From Tetrapyrgos nigripes (lineage: Eukaryota; Basidiomycota; Agaricomycetes; Agaricales; Campanellaceae): DNA of 64,000 nucleotides. The stretch is taken from the NCBI GenBank assembly GCA_013368315.1, contig JAACJM010000009.1, positions 682,001 through 746,000 on the forward strand, read 5' to 3'. The notes beneath the pieces were generated by a model. It was not told the origin of the DNA. It saw only the letters and a program-made list of their open reading frames with translations, and made no database searches. A program made the position numbers and the translations under genes. Shown one piece after another: positions 22,461 to 33,083 of this stretch (positions are counted from its first letter, which is position 1; each line of letters opens with the position of its first letter).

Positions 22461-24616
22461 CTATGTTTCCGCCACGGTCAGCCCTAACTCCTTCACAAAT
22501 TTCTCTAGTGCCAGTCGAGAGAGGGACTTTGTCATGAGATCGGCAATATTATCTTGGGAAGGGATGTATTGGAACTCCAGCTCTTTGGCCCTCACTGTGT
22601 CTCGTATCCAAGCCCATGCTGTATCAAAGTGTTTCATACGCCCATGTTTCGTGGTTGCTTCAGTTAGGGAAATGGAGCTTGTGTTGTTGACGAAGATCTT
22701 GAAAGGATACGACTTTTCCATCCCGATCCCCTTGAGAAATTTTGCCATCCATTCCGCCTGCTTCCCAGCATTTACCATAGATAGATACTCTGCCTCTGTA
22801 GTAGATAGGGCTATGACTCGCTGCTTTGAGGATGCCCATGATACCACTCCACCTGCAACCATAAAGACATACCCCATTGTCGACTTCCTAGTCACCAGTC
22901 CATTCTCTTCTTTGACATCTGCATGTGAAGCGTCTGTGTACCCAATCGGTTTAAGTCTGTCTTCTGACTCCCCCTGACAACAACGGTATGTCAGTTGATA
23001 GTTAATCGTGGCCTTTAAGTATGCAAGAAGGTGCATTCCCGCTGCCCAATGTACCAGTCTTGGGTCATTGGCGTATCTTTGGAGTAGTGCGACCAAGAAA
23101 GAGATGTCGTGTCTGGTGCCTTGGCTGATGTGGTTTAGGGCTCTGACGAGGCTGTAGTAATTCTTGTCAACCATGAACATCTTGTCGTTTACGGGTATAG
23201 GATCTGGTTGACTGTTGACAAACTTGATTCCTGGGGATAATGGTGTGTACTTGGGAGCACATTCCTTCATGCCAAAATGTTCCAATGTCTTCTCGATGAG
23301 AGGCCATTGATGAATGGATATCTGTAAGGGGACAGTTTCCTTTTTCCTTCCCTTCTCCTTTAGGACTTGTTTGTTCTCATCTTATCTGGACTTCATTGAC
23401 TTTCATTGACTTGTTTACTCCGGTTTCATCATTTCATCATCCATCATTCATTGTTCATCATTTTGATCTTTCATCATTCCACCTTTCTATTACTTTGTTT
23501 CAACTGTACAGTTTTGCAGATTTTTTCCCAGGCCTTCATACGAGTATATATACCCCTTCCCTGCAGGCGAGTATCCTTGAGTTTTTCTCTTTGGATCTCC
23601 TCCTGCAGGTGCATAGTATGTCAGCCTTGTATTTTCTAGTTCTGATTTATATATCTTTGGATCTCCTCCTGCAGTTGTTGAGTGAGTGCCTCACGTGCCA
23701 GGAGTCGCCCTTACAATATCGATCCTGTCTCCTCATCCTTCCTGACTGTCATCCCCAATATCACGTCTGGCTTTCCATAATCCCTGAACTTGTAACCCTC
23801 CACAATCTCCTTCTGTACCCTCTCTCCATCTTCCTTAGTTGACGATACTCCTGTCACATCATCAGTGTAGGTCACCATGATGGTATACCTAGTCTCGGTT
23901 CGACGATAGCGTACGCAGGGGTCTGCAGGGTTTGTGACGAATCCAAGCTTTCAATAGTATTCATCAAGCATTCGATACCAATTGTTTCCTGCATCCATAG
24001 TCCCATAGATGTTTATGTTCATCAACAGGACAGTCTTGTCTCCATCTTGTAAGCTGTACTGGTTCTCAAAGCCTTCTGGTAGCCTGAGGTAGTTGATGCC
24101 TTGTGGTTTTGCGTTGAGGTATGCCCCAGTGAAGTCACCTGACCACAGGTCAAGTCCCTCATATGCAGCTGTGGCAATGGCAAACTGTTCGGATTCATAT
24201 CGCGCAACAATCGACCAAGTGTCATCGTAATGGACCCCTTTTATCTGGTCATATCCTCTGACCGCCAAACATGCATGTCGTTCTGTGATCTTCCCCTCGC
24301 TGTTGTACTGTAACACATACACCCATCGCATAGTGATCACCTTCACGTCCTTTGGCCGGGGCACCGGTATAAAGGCCTTCTGGGAATCCAGTTTTTTCAA
24401 TTCCTTCTCCATTGGTGGCATCCATAAGTCTGGTTGAGTCATGGCTTCAGTATATGATGTAGGGGTCCAGGTGTTGTCTGGTTCAAGTACTGGAGCTTGG
24501 GTATTGTTTGCGGCAGCAGGAATATCATCTTCGAACTCCAGTAATAACTCATGCTCTTTGTTGTTTGCCCATTCCTGACCCTGGTCCTTTGCCTCTTTCT
24601 CCCTTTCCTCATACAT
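22461..24616 (-). pseudogene. Copia reverse transcriptase-RNase H region, broken
   Basis: Copies element RNA into DNA. The reverse transcriptase part is at 24616-23951 (KVITMRWVYVLQYNSEGKI, GDFTGAYLNAK, LPEGFE), then a stop at DEYY and the catalytic box as YTDD near 23870. The solo LTR at 23323-23715 separates this from the RNase H part at 23285-22461 (KPIGYTDASHADV, KSTMGYVFM, ALSTTEAEY, DNIADLMTKSL). The RNase H frame is open to its natural stop. Loss of function comes from the stop, frameshifts near 23700-23870 and the insertion. Confidence 0.85.
23323..23715. mobile_element. Solo LTR nested in the copia element
   Basis: The 393-bp sequence begins TGTAAGGGGAC and ends GTCGCCCTTACA, with a perfect ATATC target duplication at 23318-23322 and 23716-23720. 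A TATA-like cgagtatatatacccc near 23540 suggests a plus orientation. Two near-copies of ctttggatctcctcctgcag occur inside. It must be younger than the copia insertion. Confidence 0.88.
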
Positions 24617-24754
24617 TTTGGACTCTATGAACTGCTGGGTGAGGTTTCGAGCATGGGATGAGGTACGAGTTGGTTGGGTTCCCCAGATCTCTTCTTGGGT
24701 TCGACAGGTCCGTTTTGGCTTTGGGGTGTCTGGAACCTATGGTGGTGGCATTTC

Positions 24755-27235
24755 TCAGCTTGGAGATTGTGGGGTTGTTGCAGCTTGATCGAGGCTTTGG
24801 TTGTGATCAGTTGCGGTTTGATCAGAGGTCAATTTTGAGTTCTCGATGGTTTTCGGGGTTAAGAATTGTAGGTCTTCATCCTCCCCCTTAACCTCGGAAA
24901 CCCAGTGCCCCTCTGACCTCTGCCATATCACGTTGCTGGTGTGATATACTGCATTCGATCCCCATTCCTTTACCACATACACTTTGTGACCTGCATATCC
25001 CACCATCTGTGCTTTAAAACCCCTCGCATCCAGCTTCTTTCTGCCACTTTTCTCTGGAATGTTGACAAAACCGATGGATCCAAATGGGACAAGATGGGAT
25101 ACGTTCTGCCATTGGCCAATCCATAGTTCCTCAGGTACGAGGCCTCTTGTGTTGGGAAATAAATTCTGAACATACGCAACAGATATTGTAGCGTGACCCC
25201 ATCATGACGGGGGTAGGCCTGAATTGAATAACGCCACTCTGGTACCCTCCAGGAGAACGCCAATACCACGCTCAGCAACTCCGTTCAACTGTGAGGTGTA
25301 GGGTGCTGTGAACTCGTGCTCTATACCATGTTTATTGGTCCATTCTCGCATGAGCACCAATCTCCACTCTGGTGCGTTGTCAGTCCTTATTCACTTCAGC
25401 TTCTTCCCTGTCTGGACCTCGGCCTTTGTCTTCAGCACATCAAGAAATCCCAATATGGTTTCCACTGTCCAGTTTTTCATCAACTCTACTAACTTCTTTG
25501 ATGTGCCGGCATCCACCCCAACAAGTGTGTATGAGTTCCCGCCTACTGATATGACTTGGGCTGGTCCCCACACATCAAGGTACCAACAGTAATTGGCCTC
25601 AGTGATGACTTCGGTACTAGGAGCGTGGTATTGCGTATCAGTGTGTGCTCTTTTGCAATCCTTGCACCAACCCATGACACGTCTAAGGCTCTTTCCCAGG
25701 TCTGGAATTCCGTCTATCATTCCTGAAGCCAGTTCAAGCTGTTCCGGCATAATATGTCCAGTGGCACAGTGGCAATATCTTGCATCCTTTTGGAGGCATT
25801 GAGCTACCAATGCCCCTATGGTTTGTCTCACCACCTCAACATCTATTGTGTATATGCCCTGGTTCAGTCTCGCCTCGCATGCCTCGACTCCCTCTTTCGT
25901 GTTCCATATCATCCTTCCTCCTTTGATGGTTGCCGAGAACCCTAGCCTGTCAAGGACGCCAGTGGACAGCAGGTTTGATGACATGTTGGGTGCATGGTAT
26001 GCGTTCCTCAAGACAAGATATTGATGTTTTCCGCTGATCACCATTTTCAGGTGAACATCCCCTTTTCCTATGATCTCAAAGCTCGTTCCCTTCTTTGATC
26101 CGTTTCCTTTTTCACTGTGGTGTTCGTATGTATTGAAAACAGATCTGTCTTGAAAGAAGTGATGGGTGGCATGTGAGTCAGCTATGAGAGTGATCTTTTC
26201 ACCATTACCAATGTTGACATTTGACAGCTGTGTGGCGAGAGCGAGGACTGGTATGGTATCACTGGTGGTTGTGTTATTCGCAGATGGGGGTGGTTGTACA
26301 TCCTTTTTTCCCTTCCACCATGGTGGATACTGGCCCTGTTTTCTGCCACCTTCCCTGAAACAGTTTTCGATTGTATGCCCAACACGTTTGCATTTCGGGT
26401 TCACACATGTGACGTTTGGATTTGCTGGACCCTTCCTTGGTGTTTGCGTCTGCATGGCGCTCATCTTCTCTGTCAAATCCTTCACTTGAGCCTGCAGTGT
26501 CGCCACCTTATCCATCCCTGGTATTCCTTCGCCATCGTCTCCTCCCATAAGCCTGACATGCTCTTGAAGGCGTTCAGCAGCGGCTCCGAACTCCAGACCC
26601 CTCTCGGACAACATTGCACCAACGGTGGGGATCCATTCCAAAGTACAGGGGAATGAGTCAAGGAACATGGTGAGGAATTGTGTATTGGAATATGTAGATC
26701 CTGCATCAGCAGCTTGCTTCCGAAGGATTTTGTACTTCGAAGCATATCCATTTTCACCAGTGATCTGTCCTCCCAAAGCTTCGTCTTTCCTTTGGCAAGC
26801 AAGATGACTAACTGATACGAACTGCTTCTCTAAGAATTCCCATAGATCCTTCGACTTCTTGTCCGGTGGGAAACCAAGCAAGTTGGGATTCTTAATGTTA
26901 TGCCAGATGGTCAGGTATGCAATGGATTCACAGATCTCGTATTCGAAGAAGTTTGGGTTTTGACTGCTGATGGCAGTGGCGGACATAGTGCTCTCGGGAT
27001 TGCTTCGGACTATGTATTCGGATTCGCCCTGTGCGGTGACAGTTACTGGCAATTCTGACGACAGGTCTTTCAGTATGGTGATCTTCCCCTCCCAGTATAG
27101 ATGCAGCCCCTTCAACTTCCCTTGGCGTAGCATTGAGTCTCTCCACGATATATAGTTTTCCCCGTTGAACTTGAGGTCATCGGGGAGTTCGTGGATTGTT
27201 GTATAGTTGCTCGGATTTCCAATATTGGTAGACAT
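24755..27235 (-). pseudogene. Copia gag-protease-integrase polyprotein, broken
   Basis: Gag packages the RNA, protease matures the polyprotein and integrase inserts the DNA. The frame from ATG at 27235 is open for 614 codons to a TGA at 25391. It holds a UBN2-type gag region, a CX4CX4HX4C zinc knuckle (CVNPKCKRVGHTIENC), the protease site and the start of integrase (WYLDVWGPAQV). The protease box reads ADSHATHHFF where DSGA is expected. After the TGA the same frame continues (IRTDNAPEW, then LNGVAERGIGVLL), meets another TGA near 25206 (PPS*WGHA), and runs on to about 24755. The integrase D, D and E residues are present. Confidence 0.88.
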
Positions 27236-27327
27236 GTTGATATATGGGTATGGGATTCAATGGAATATATGTTTCATTGTCCATTGAGTTGTTATTGAGT
27301 AAATTGTTGTGTGTGATGCACAGTTTA

Positions 27328-27346
27328 GGGCGCGGGGCCCATAACC
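27328..27346 (-). promoter_or_regulatory. Primer-binding site matching the initiator-tRNA anticodon stem-loop
   Basis: Directly after the 5' LTR, with no spacer, the minus strand reads GGTTATGGGCCCCGCGCCC. Its first 12 bases complement GGGCCCAUAACC, the anticodon arm of eukaryotic initiator tRNA-Met. There is no TGG as used with a tRNA 3' CCA end. This matches the half-tRNA priming known for Drosophila copia. Confidence 0.7.
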
Positions 27347-27728
27347 TGTAAGAGAATAGTACTTGTAAGTAAAAGTACTCAGGGTTCACACAATGTAGTG
27401 GGAACAACTTGATTGAATATACTACAGTACCTGTAAGAGAATAGTACTTGTAAGTAAAAGTACTGTAGTTAATATAATGGAATCAGTTATATATATATAT
27501 GGGTAAGTGTAAGTATAAAGGACACACCTCAGGGTTCACACAACGTAGTGGGAACAACTGAGGTGTGTCAGATGAAGTTGTACAGTATATGTGAGGCTCA
27601 GTAGGGGCGGATCAGATACATAAACAAACAGATATGAGGCGGGAGCAGAGAGAGGTAATGACAATAGGAAAAAGGAATAGGAGCATAGATATAAAAGGAA
27701 ATTGATGTAGGGACTCATTTCTTCAACA
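27347..27728 (-). repeat. 5' LTR of the copia element
   Basis: 382 bp; differs from the 3' LTR by a longer (TA)n run near 27490 and about four base changes. Two of these are CpG/CpA alternatives. Confidence 0.9.
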
Positions 27729-27733
27729 GCCTG

Positions 27734-28353
27734 GGTTGCTTAGAGCTAAGTCAATGAAGAGTAGCCATCAAAAGAAGGGCACACACCATAGATGCTGGGT
27801 GGTCATATCAAGTATACACTTGCAGGACTAGGGGTGTGTTAATGAACTAGATGAGGAATGGAGAAAGAAGAGATGGTGGTTTGAGTTCACAAATGAATCA
27901 ACATTGCATCAATTGACCAATTTGACATGCTGGTATGATGTCATGGTGATCGACGTCACTGTCCTTGGATCTGGTCCAGACCAAGTCTAGACATGTTCTG
28001 GTTATTGGGAAGGGCAAAGACCGGCTGTGGTAATGAAAGGGGTGGGAGTTTGAGGTCGTGGGACAAATTTTGAGGTCAACCTAAGTTAACTCGGCCTTTA
28101 AGAGGCCTTGTAACATATTTGATTAATGATTCTTGAATTACTCAAGCCGCAAGTTAAACCTAGGGTTACTCTTCCATACACGCACCCTCTCTTCCTTCCA
28201 ACGTTCCCATGGCTTTTGCCATCCTCGCTGGCACCAGTTCATTATCAACGTGCTTTCTTCTCAACCTTCCCTCATTCACTGCTCTGGATATTCTCTCCCT
28301 ATATCCAGATGACCCAATTGGATTGTCTATTATACTGCTACGTAGTGATACAC
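27734..28353. other. Spacer with an inverted GAGGCC-family repeat
   Basis: No gene is seen. The right flank of the copia insertion continues from ggttgcttagagc. The only recognised feature is the repeat at 27940-28113. Confidence 0.5.
27940..28113 (-). repeat. GAGGCC-family dispersed repeat, copy 3 (inverted)
   Basis: Inverse complement of the body shared by copies 1 and 2: gggaagggcaaagaccggct, ggtgggagtttgaggtcgtg and ctaagttaactcggccttta, ending aagaggccttgtaac. The conserved right-end module is missing, so this copy is truncated. Confidence 0.7.
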
Positions 28354-29560
28354 CTACTTGCCTAATGCCTTGCACATCTTAGAACGAACCACAAGACAGC
28401 ACTCAAATTGATCAGGTGTGCTGTAATTGTAAATACAGGTAAGAAACAACAGGAGACAGATGTAAGAAAAAAAACTACTCACTTCAGTAAGTTGGAACAA
28501 TACTTGATTGCTTGACTGGGCTGGTCCAAGGAGATTTTGAAATGGTAAAGTACAGAGGCGGCCACTAGTCAAATAGACAACTCAACTATGTGTTTACCTG
28601 GACATACTCTGTTTTCCGACATTACAAATCAATCAACTCCTAACAAGTTCACTCACCGTGTGCCAAATCCAAAACTCAGATGATACAAATCTGGCAAATC
28701 ATTGTCCCACTGCCAACCTCTCTCATCTCTCTTCAGCCATCGCTCAGGGTCAAAATTATCTGCATTTGATCCATAAATCTTCAGATCATGAAGGATTCCC
28801 CTAAATCAGACGATAAAGAAAGCAAATTACAGAGTGAGAGAAAGTAGCATACCAGACATTGGCAAGAATAACCGTGCCCTGAGGTATCTTATATCCATTG
28901 TACTGAAGATCTTGGTTGGTAACATGAGGAAATGCTGAATAGCTTGTGAGATAAGTGGTGGACGAGAAAAGTAAAGATGACTGACATAAGGGCACAACGG
29001 TTTGCCACCTGAAATATGTATGTTTCATTTGTAGAATCCGTGAATGTGGTCTGACACACCTAAAGCATTCACACAACACAGCTTTAAAGTACGGTAATTT
29101 GTCCTCCTCTCCATATGCTGGATCGTTGGTGCCAAGCACGGAATCCATTTCAGCTTGTGCCGCTTCTTGCCGTTCCAGGAAAAGGGCCATGGCCAGTATA
29201 AAGGTACGCAATACGATAGTGGTCGTATCAGCTCCCCCTGGTTCCACGTGAGAATTTCAGCGAAGATTACCTTCATACATAGTTCCAGCTGTGTCGATAA
29301 TGAGCTGTGTCATGGTACTGTAGCTTTCATCTTGTAAACAACGGGAGAGGGAGTTGTGTGACCGTCGGCCAAAGAAAAAACAGTGCATAGCTGAGAGGAG
29401 GCACTCATAATGATGATGACGGAAGATGAGAGGAAAAGATGTACTGTATTTTAACATTTTGGAAACGGTAGAAAACATACCTCTACCTGGAGGCTGAAAG
29501 TGGCGGCCAAACACCTGAAGATGCCAGATAGCAGCCATGAAGAGATCCAGAGCATGTAGA
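28354..29560 (-). pseudogene. Cytochrome P450, 5'-truncated
   Basis: P450s are heme mono-oxygenases. Only the C-terminal half is present, in spliced pieces. It holds the I-helix GGADTTTIVL (a clear GADTT), the ExxR-like CECFRW, NGYKIPQGTVILANVW, and the PERF-type NFDPERWL. The heme site FGFGTRVCPG is completed by an 11-bp exon at 28598-28608. The end exons are 28483-28564 and 28354-28420 (stop TAG). Introns near 29240, 29000, 28950, 28850, 28650, 28590 and 28450 have normal GT-AG borders and keep the frame. Upstream, FFFGRRSHNSLSRCLQDES leads into the I-helix. Sequence coding for the N-terminal membrane anchor and first half (about 200-250 residues) is absent before about 29560. The Cys ligand is intact; loss of the 5' half makes it a pseudogene. 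Confidence 0.8.
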
Positions 29561-30130
29561 GCTTTGGGATTTAGAAATAAATTAGGATTACAGCGATGAG
29601 TGATTGAAAGAAAATAGGTTGCACAGGTGAAGGATCACGCACCCACTGCAACAGTGATTGCAAATGTGACGGGGCAGTGAAAAAGGGATATAGAAAGCCG
29701 CAGTAGGCTGGTTGGAGGGGCAGTGTTTTTCTGCTTTGAGGGCTTTGTCTCGAGGGGAATGGCGAAGGCTAGATCCATGACCTAGGGCCTGAACTCATGA
29801 CCTGGTGGTCTTCACGTCGGGAAATGATCGAGAACGCGGGAGCTTCATCATCATGGCGGCAGTAAAAAGAGCGGTCATGCATCAGGGCGCAGTGTGTGAA
29901 AATATGTCATAGGGAAGGCACAATCTGGGAGTATGACGCGCCCATTGTGCGCGTGCGGTTGCACCCCCTTCAACCTCCCCAATGTTCCCGCTCCATCAGA
30001 AACGTGCTTTGGGATATCTGAACACCGGAAGGAGGTGGAACAGGTCCAAGAAGGACAGGTCTTTCCAATTTGGGCCTCCGAACCTAGATTCCCCAAAGAA
30101 ATGTTTGTTGCATCAAAACTTGAAACTCAA
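29561..30130. other. Spacer between the P450 remnant and the desaturase duplicate
   Basis: No coding signal is recognised. This is where the missing 5' half of the P450 would be expected; the boundary with the duplicated desaturase block lies at about 30131. Confidence 0.5.
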
Positions 30131-30164
30131 TTTTTCATATCACTACGTCTTTCGTTAGACCACT

Positions 30165-32106
30165 ATGCGGGCATCCAAAGAGATGAGCGAGGTCCCAGAC
30201 AACTACGTCTCATACACCCTCAAAAATACCAAACCTCTCCCTCCAATCACCCTTCGAACACTTCACAAAGAACTTGAATACGTCTCTCTCGTCGCCATCA
30301 TCGTCCCTCCCATTGTCAGCCTCATTGGCGCCTACTACGTACCTCTTCAACGCAAAACCGCCATCTGGAGTATCATCTACTACTTTTGCACCGGCCTCGG
30401 TATCACAGCCGGGTACCACCGACTCTGGTCTCACCGCTGCTACAACGCCTCCTCCCCTCTCCGCCTCATTCTCGCTATCCTCGGTGCAGGCGCAGTCCAA
30501 GGCTCCATCAAATGGTGGTCCAGAGGTCATCGTTCCCATCATCGCTACACCGATACACCTCTTGATCCGTACAACGCCAGCGAAGGATTTTGGTGGTCCC
30601 ATATCGGATGGATTCTGGTGAAACCGCGAATTAGACAGGGAGTAGCGGATGTGAGGGATTTAAAGAAGGATTGGGTTGTGAGGTGGCAGCATAGTAACTT
30701 TGTATCGCTGTTGTTGACCATGGCGTTTTTGTTCCCGACGGTGGTTGCGTGGATTGGATGGGGTGATGCCATGGGTGGGTTGGTGTATGCGGGGTTTTTG
30801 AGGTTGGTGTTTGTACATCATGTGAGTGTTTCGTTTTTCCCTGTTGCTTTCGTCAAGGTGCTGATGACCATGTATGTAGTCAACGTTCTGCGTCAACTCA
30901 CTCGCACATTGGCTTGGGGAGACGCCGTTTGACGACAAGCACACACCCAAGGATCATATGATTACAGCGTTTGTCACTGTCGGTGAAGGGTACCACAATT
31001 TCCATCATCAGGTGGGTCTTGATTCCGCTCCCTTGTCTCCCGTCTTGACATCCATCTTACTCCTCTTCTTCCTCCTCCTCTTCCTCCACTTCTTCCTAAA
31101 CCGCACAAAACAGTTCCCAACAGACTACCGCAACGCCATAAAATGGTACCAATACGATCCAACCAAATGGTTCATCTACCTCTGTTCTCTCTTTCGCCTT
31201 GCATCAAACCTACGAACCTTCCCTTCGAACGAGATTAAAAAAGGGATCCTGACGATGCAGATGAAGAAGTTGAGAGAGGTGCAAAGTGGGATTGAGTGGC
31301 CTGCTGAGATTAATCGTGGTGGGGACGAAGCCAATGAGATTTGGAGTTGGGAAAAGTGTAAGCGTTGTTCTCGTTCTCTTTCAAATCGTTCGCACAATAA
31401 TGCTGACATTGTATTCTTTTTATAATGACATTCCAGTCCAATCCACCTCTCTCACTCGCCCTCTCATCCTCATCTCGGGATACATCCACGATGTGTCTTT
31501 TTTCCTCAACACGAACCTCCCAGGAGGAGGAATGGACCACCCAGGTGGACAACACCTCATCAACAAATTCATAGGCAAAGACGCTACGACCGCCTTTTTT
31601 GGAGGGGTTTATGAGCATTCGAATGCGGCGCATAATGTGAGTAAGGTGCTTTTCTTTAGTGTTGTTTGCCGGGTGTTTTTTTTTTTTTGCGTTTGCGTTG
31701 GTGTGAGGTGTATTTAGTGAAACATGTGCTGACGAAGCTTCTCCTTCTCTAGCTCCTCGCAATGAAACGAGTAGCCATCCTTCAAGGTGGACATCCTCAT
31801 GCGTTGGATATGAAGATTCGCTCCAAGCCCTCTGATTTATCTACTCCAACAACTTCACCAGAGTCGCCCGCGTCGGTTCCAGACGATAACATCAACGACA
31901 TCGACATGAACCGCCTCATCCCTCCTTCTCAACGTCTCAAAATTGTGGATTATTCCGATTTTGCGGCTTCTCTACTACACTCCCAGCGAAGTCAAAGTAG
32001 TAGCAGTTGGGCGAAACTGGTTACCCTATCCGGACTACATCTGCAGGAGAAGGAGAAGGAGCAGGAGGATGGGACGCGCCGGGTATGGCAGTACGACTGC
32101 GGTTGA
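30165..32106 (+). CDS. OLE1: Delta-9 stearoyl-CoA desaturase with cytochrome b5 domain, copy B
   Basis: Paralogue of the gene at 12627, with the same five-exon layout: 30165-30821, 30880-31011, 31114-31357, 31437-31636, 31753-32106; introns 58, 102, 79 and 116 bp; 528 residues. All three His boxes (HRLWSH, HRSHH, HNFHH) and both presumed b5 heme His residues are kept. About seven residues differ in the first 219 (for example Q2R, G8S, I22T). In the last exon a Ser-repeat is two codons shorter. A net length change after LQEKE then shifts the frame, so the protein ends REVWQYDCG-like (here RRVWQYDCG) where copy A ends GDYKKL. This lies in the unconserved tail, so activity could be unaffected. 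The 3' UTR region carries the 32296-32845 element. Confidence 0.92.
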
Positions 32107-32295
32107 GAGTGATGGCGAGTGAGGGGGACTATAAGAAACTATAGGAAACTCTAGGTCTGATTTGAGGACTGTCGAGACAACTTGTAGAGAGGCCTGAGTA
32201 AGGCGTGTACCTAATAGACTGTGTCTGACTTGGGATTTCTTTCGTCTTGTGTAGAGATTTTTTTATTAAGTACTTTGAAGATTGAAGACATGTTA

Positions 32296-32845
32296 CAGCA
32301 GTTTCGGAAAACCTTGTCTTCTGCAGTTTTTTCGAAGCCAAAAGTCGATGAGCGCCACCAAGTAAGCGATGTCTCGCCTAAGTAGGCGCCGCAGGCGTCC
32401 ACATGCTTAGTACCTTACATAGATTTGTATCAAGTTCCTATTATTACTGTACTGTAGAGGGTATTCTGAATCTGTGTACTCCGATACTTGCTTTCCATGG
32501 TCTTTCGGCACATCAGTGAAGACGTGAAAGTAAGGGCACTATGGCTCCTTGAAGAAGGATACATATCCCCTGAAATTGCCTATCTTCTCGGTGTTTCACG
32601 GTGCAGTCTCTCTCGCTGGCGCAAAAATTAGTGGATTTTGCTACATGTACTACTGTGACTACGTCCTCGACTGTTGCCCTCGTAGTTCTTCCTCTTTTAG
32701 TTTTACCTTTGGTTGGACCTATGTAAGGCACTAAGCATGTGGACGCCTGCGGCGCCTACTTAGGCGAGACATCGCTTACTTGGTGGCGCTCATCGACTTT
32801 TGGCTTCGAAAAAACTGCAGAAGACAAGATTTTCCGAAACTGCTG
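32296..32845. mobile_element. Non-autonomous Tc1/mariner-like element with 127-bp terminal inverted repeats
   Basis: The 550-bp element starts CAGCAGTTTCGGAAAA and ends with its inverse. Arms at 32296-32422 and 32719-32845 are each 127 bp with about two mismatches. It is flanked by TA at 32294-32295 and 32846-32847; copy A of the duplication lacks it. The unique centre holds the remnant of a transposase N-terminus (32500-32629). Confidence 0.92.
32500..32634 (+). pseudogene. Helix-turn-helix remnant of a Tc1/mariner-type transposase
   Basis: From ATG at 32500 the frame reads MVFRHISEDVKVRALWLLEE, then GYISPEIAYLLGVS, then SLSRWRKN and TAG. This is the N-terminal DNA-binding helix-turn-helix (the IAYLLGVS...SRW signature) of a Tc1/mariner-type transposase as seen in basidiomycetes. 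The catalytic domain is deleted. It could still bind the element's ends if expressed, but that is only a possibility. Confidence 0.65.
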
Positions 32846-33083
32846 TAACTGTAGTCATTCATTAATATTACTCGGCGATATGTACAATACACCTGCAGGC
32901 AAAGGAAAACAAGTACATATTTGATACAAGGCCTAGGGCTAGTGAAAAGCTCCCTTGTTACGTTATGTTATCCAGGTACAATCCTTCTTCTCGTGATACA
33001 GCAACTCATTGACTCATTTCCCATTTCCTCAATGATTCCCCAACAATAAAAAACCTCCTTCACTTCACCTCACTTCCCAACCG

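Larger units (their letters stand above)
22026..27728 (-). mobile_element. Ty1/copia LTR retrotransposon, full length but broken
   Basis: The element is read on the minus strand. Its two LTRs (27347-27728 and 22026-22401) run TG...CA and differ by about four substitutions and one (AT)n length change over some 376 bp, so insertion was fairly recent. The target duplication GCCTG is perfect at 22021-22025 and 27729-27733. Gag-protease-integrase comes first, then reverse transcriptase-RNase H, in copia order. The coding sequence has in-frame stops in integrase and reverse transcriptase and is split by a solo LTR at 23323-23715. Confidence 0.93.
30131..32935 (+). repeat. Segmental duplication, copy B (desaturase block)
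   Basis: Nearly identical partner of 12591-15061, with intron sequences also conserved. It differs by a larger second intron (an extra cctcctcttcctcc run), small changes in the last exon and the 550-bp inverted-repeat element at 32296-32845. Confidence 0.9.

Noticed and set aside
32211..32924. Two near-identical predicted proteins on opposite strands (32402-32211 and 32739-32924)
   Set aside because: Both are translations of the two arms of the same 127-bp inverted repeat and not genes.
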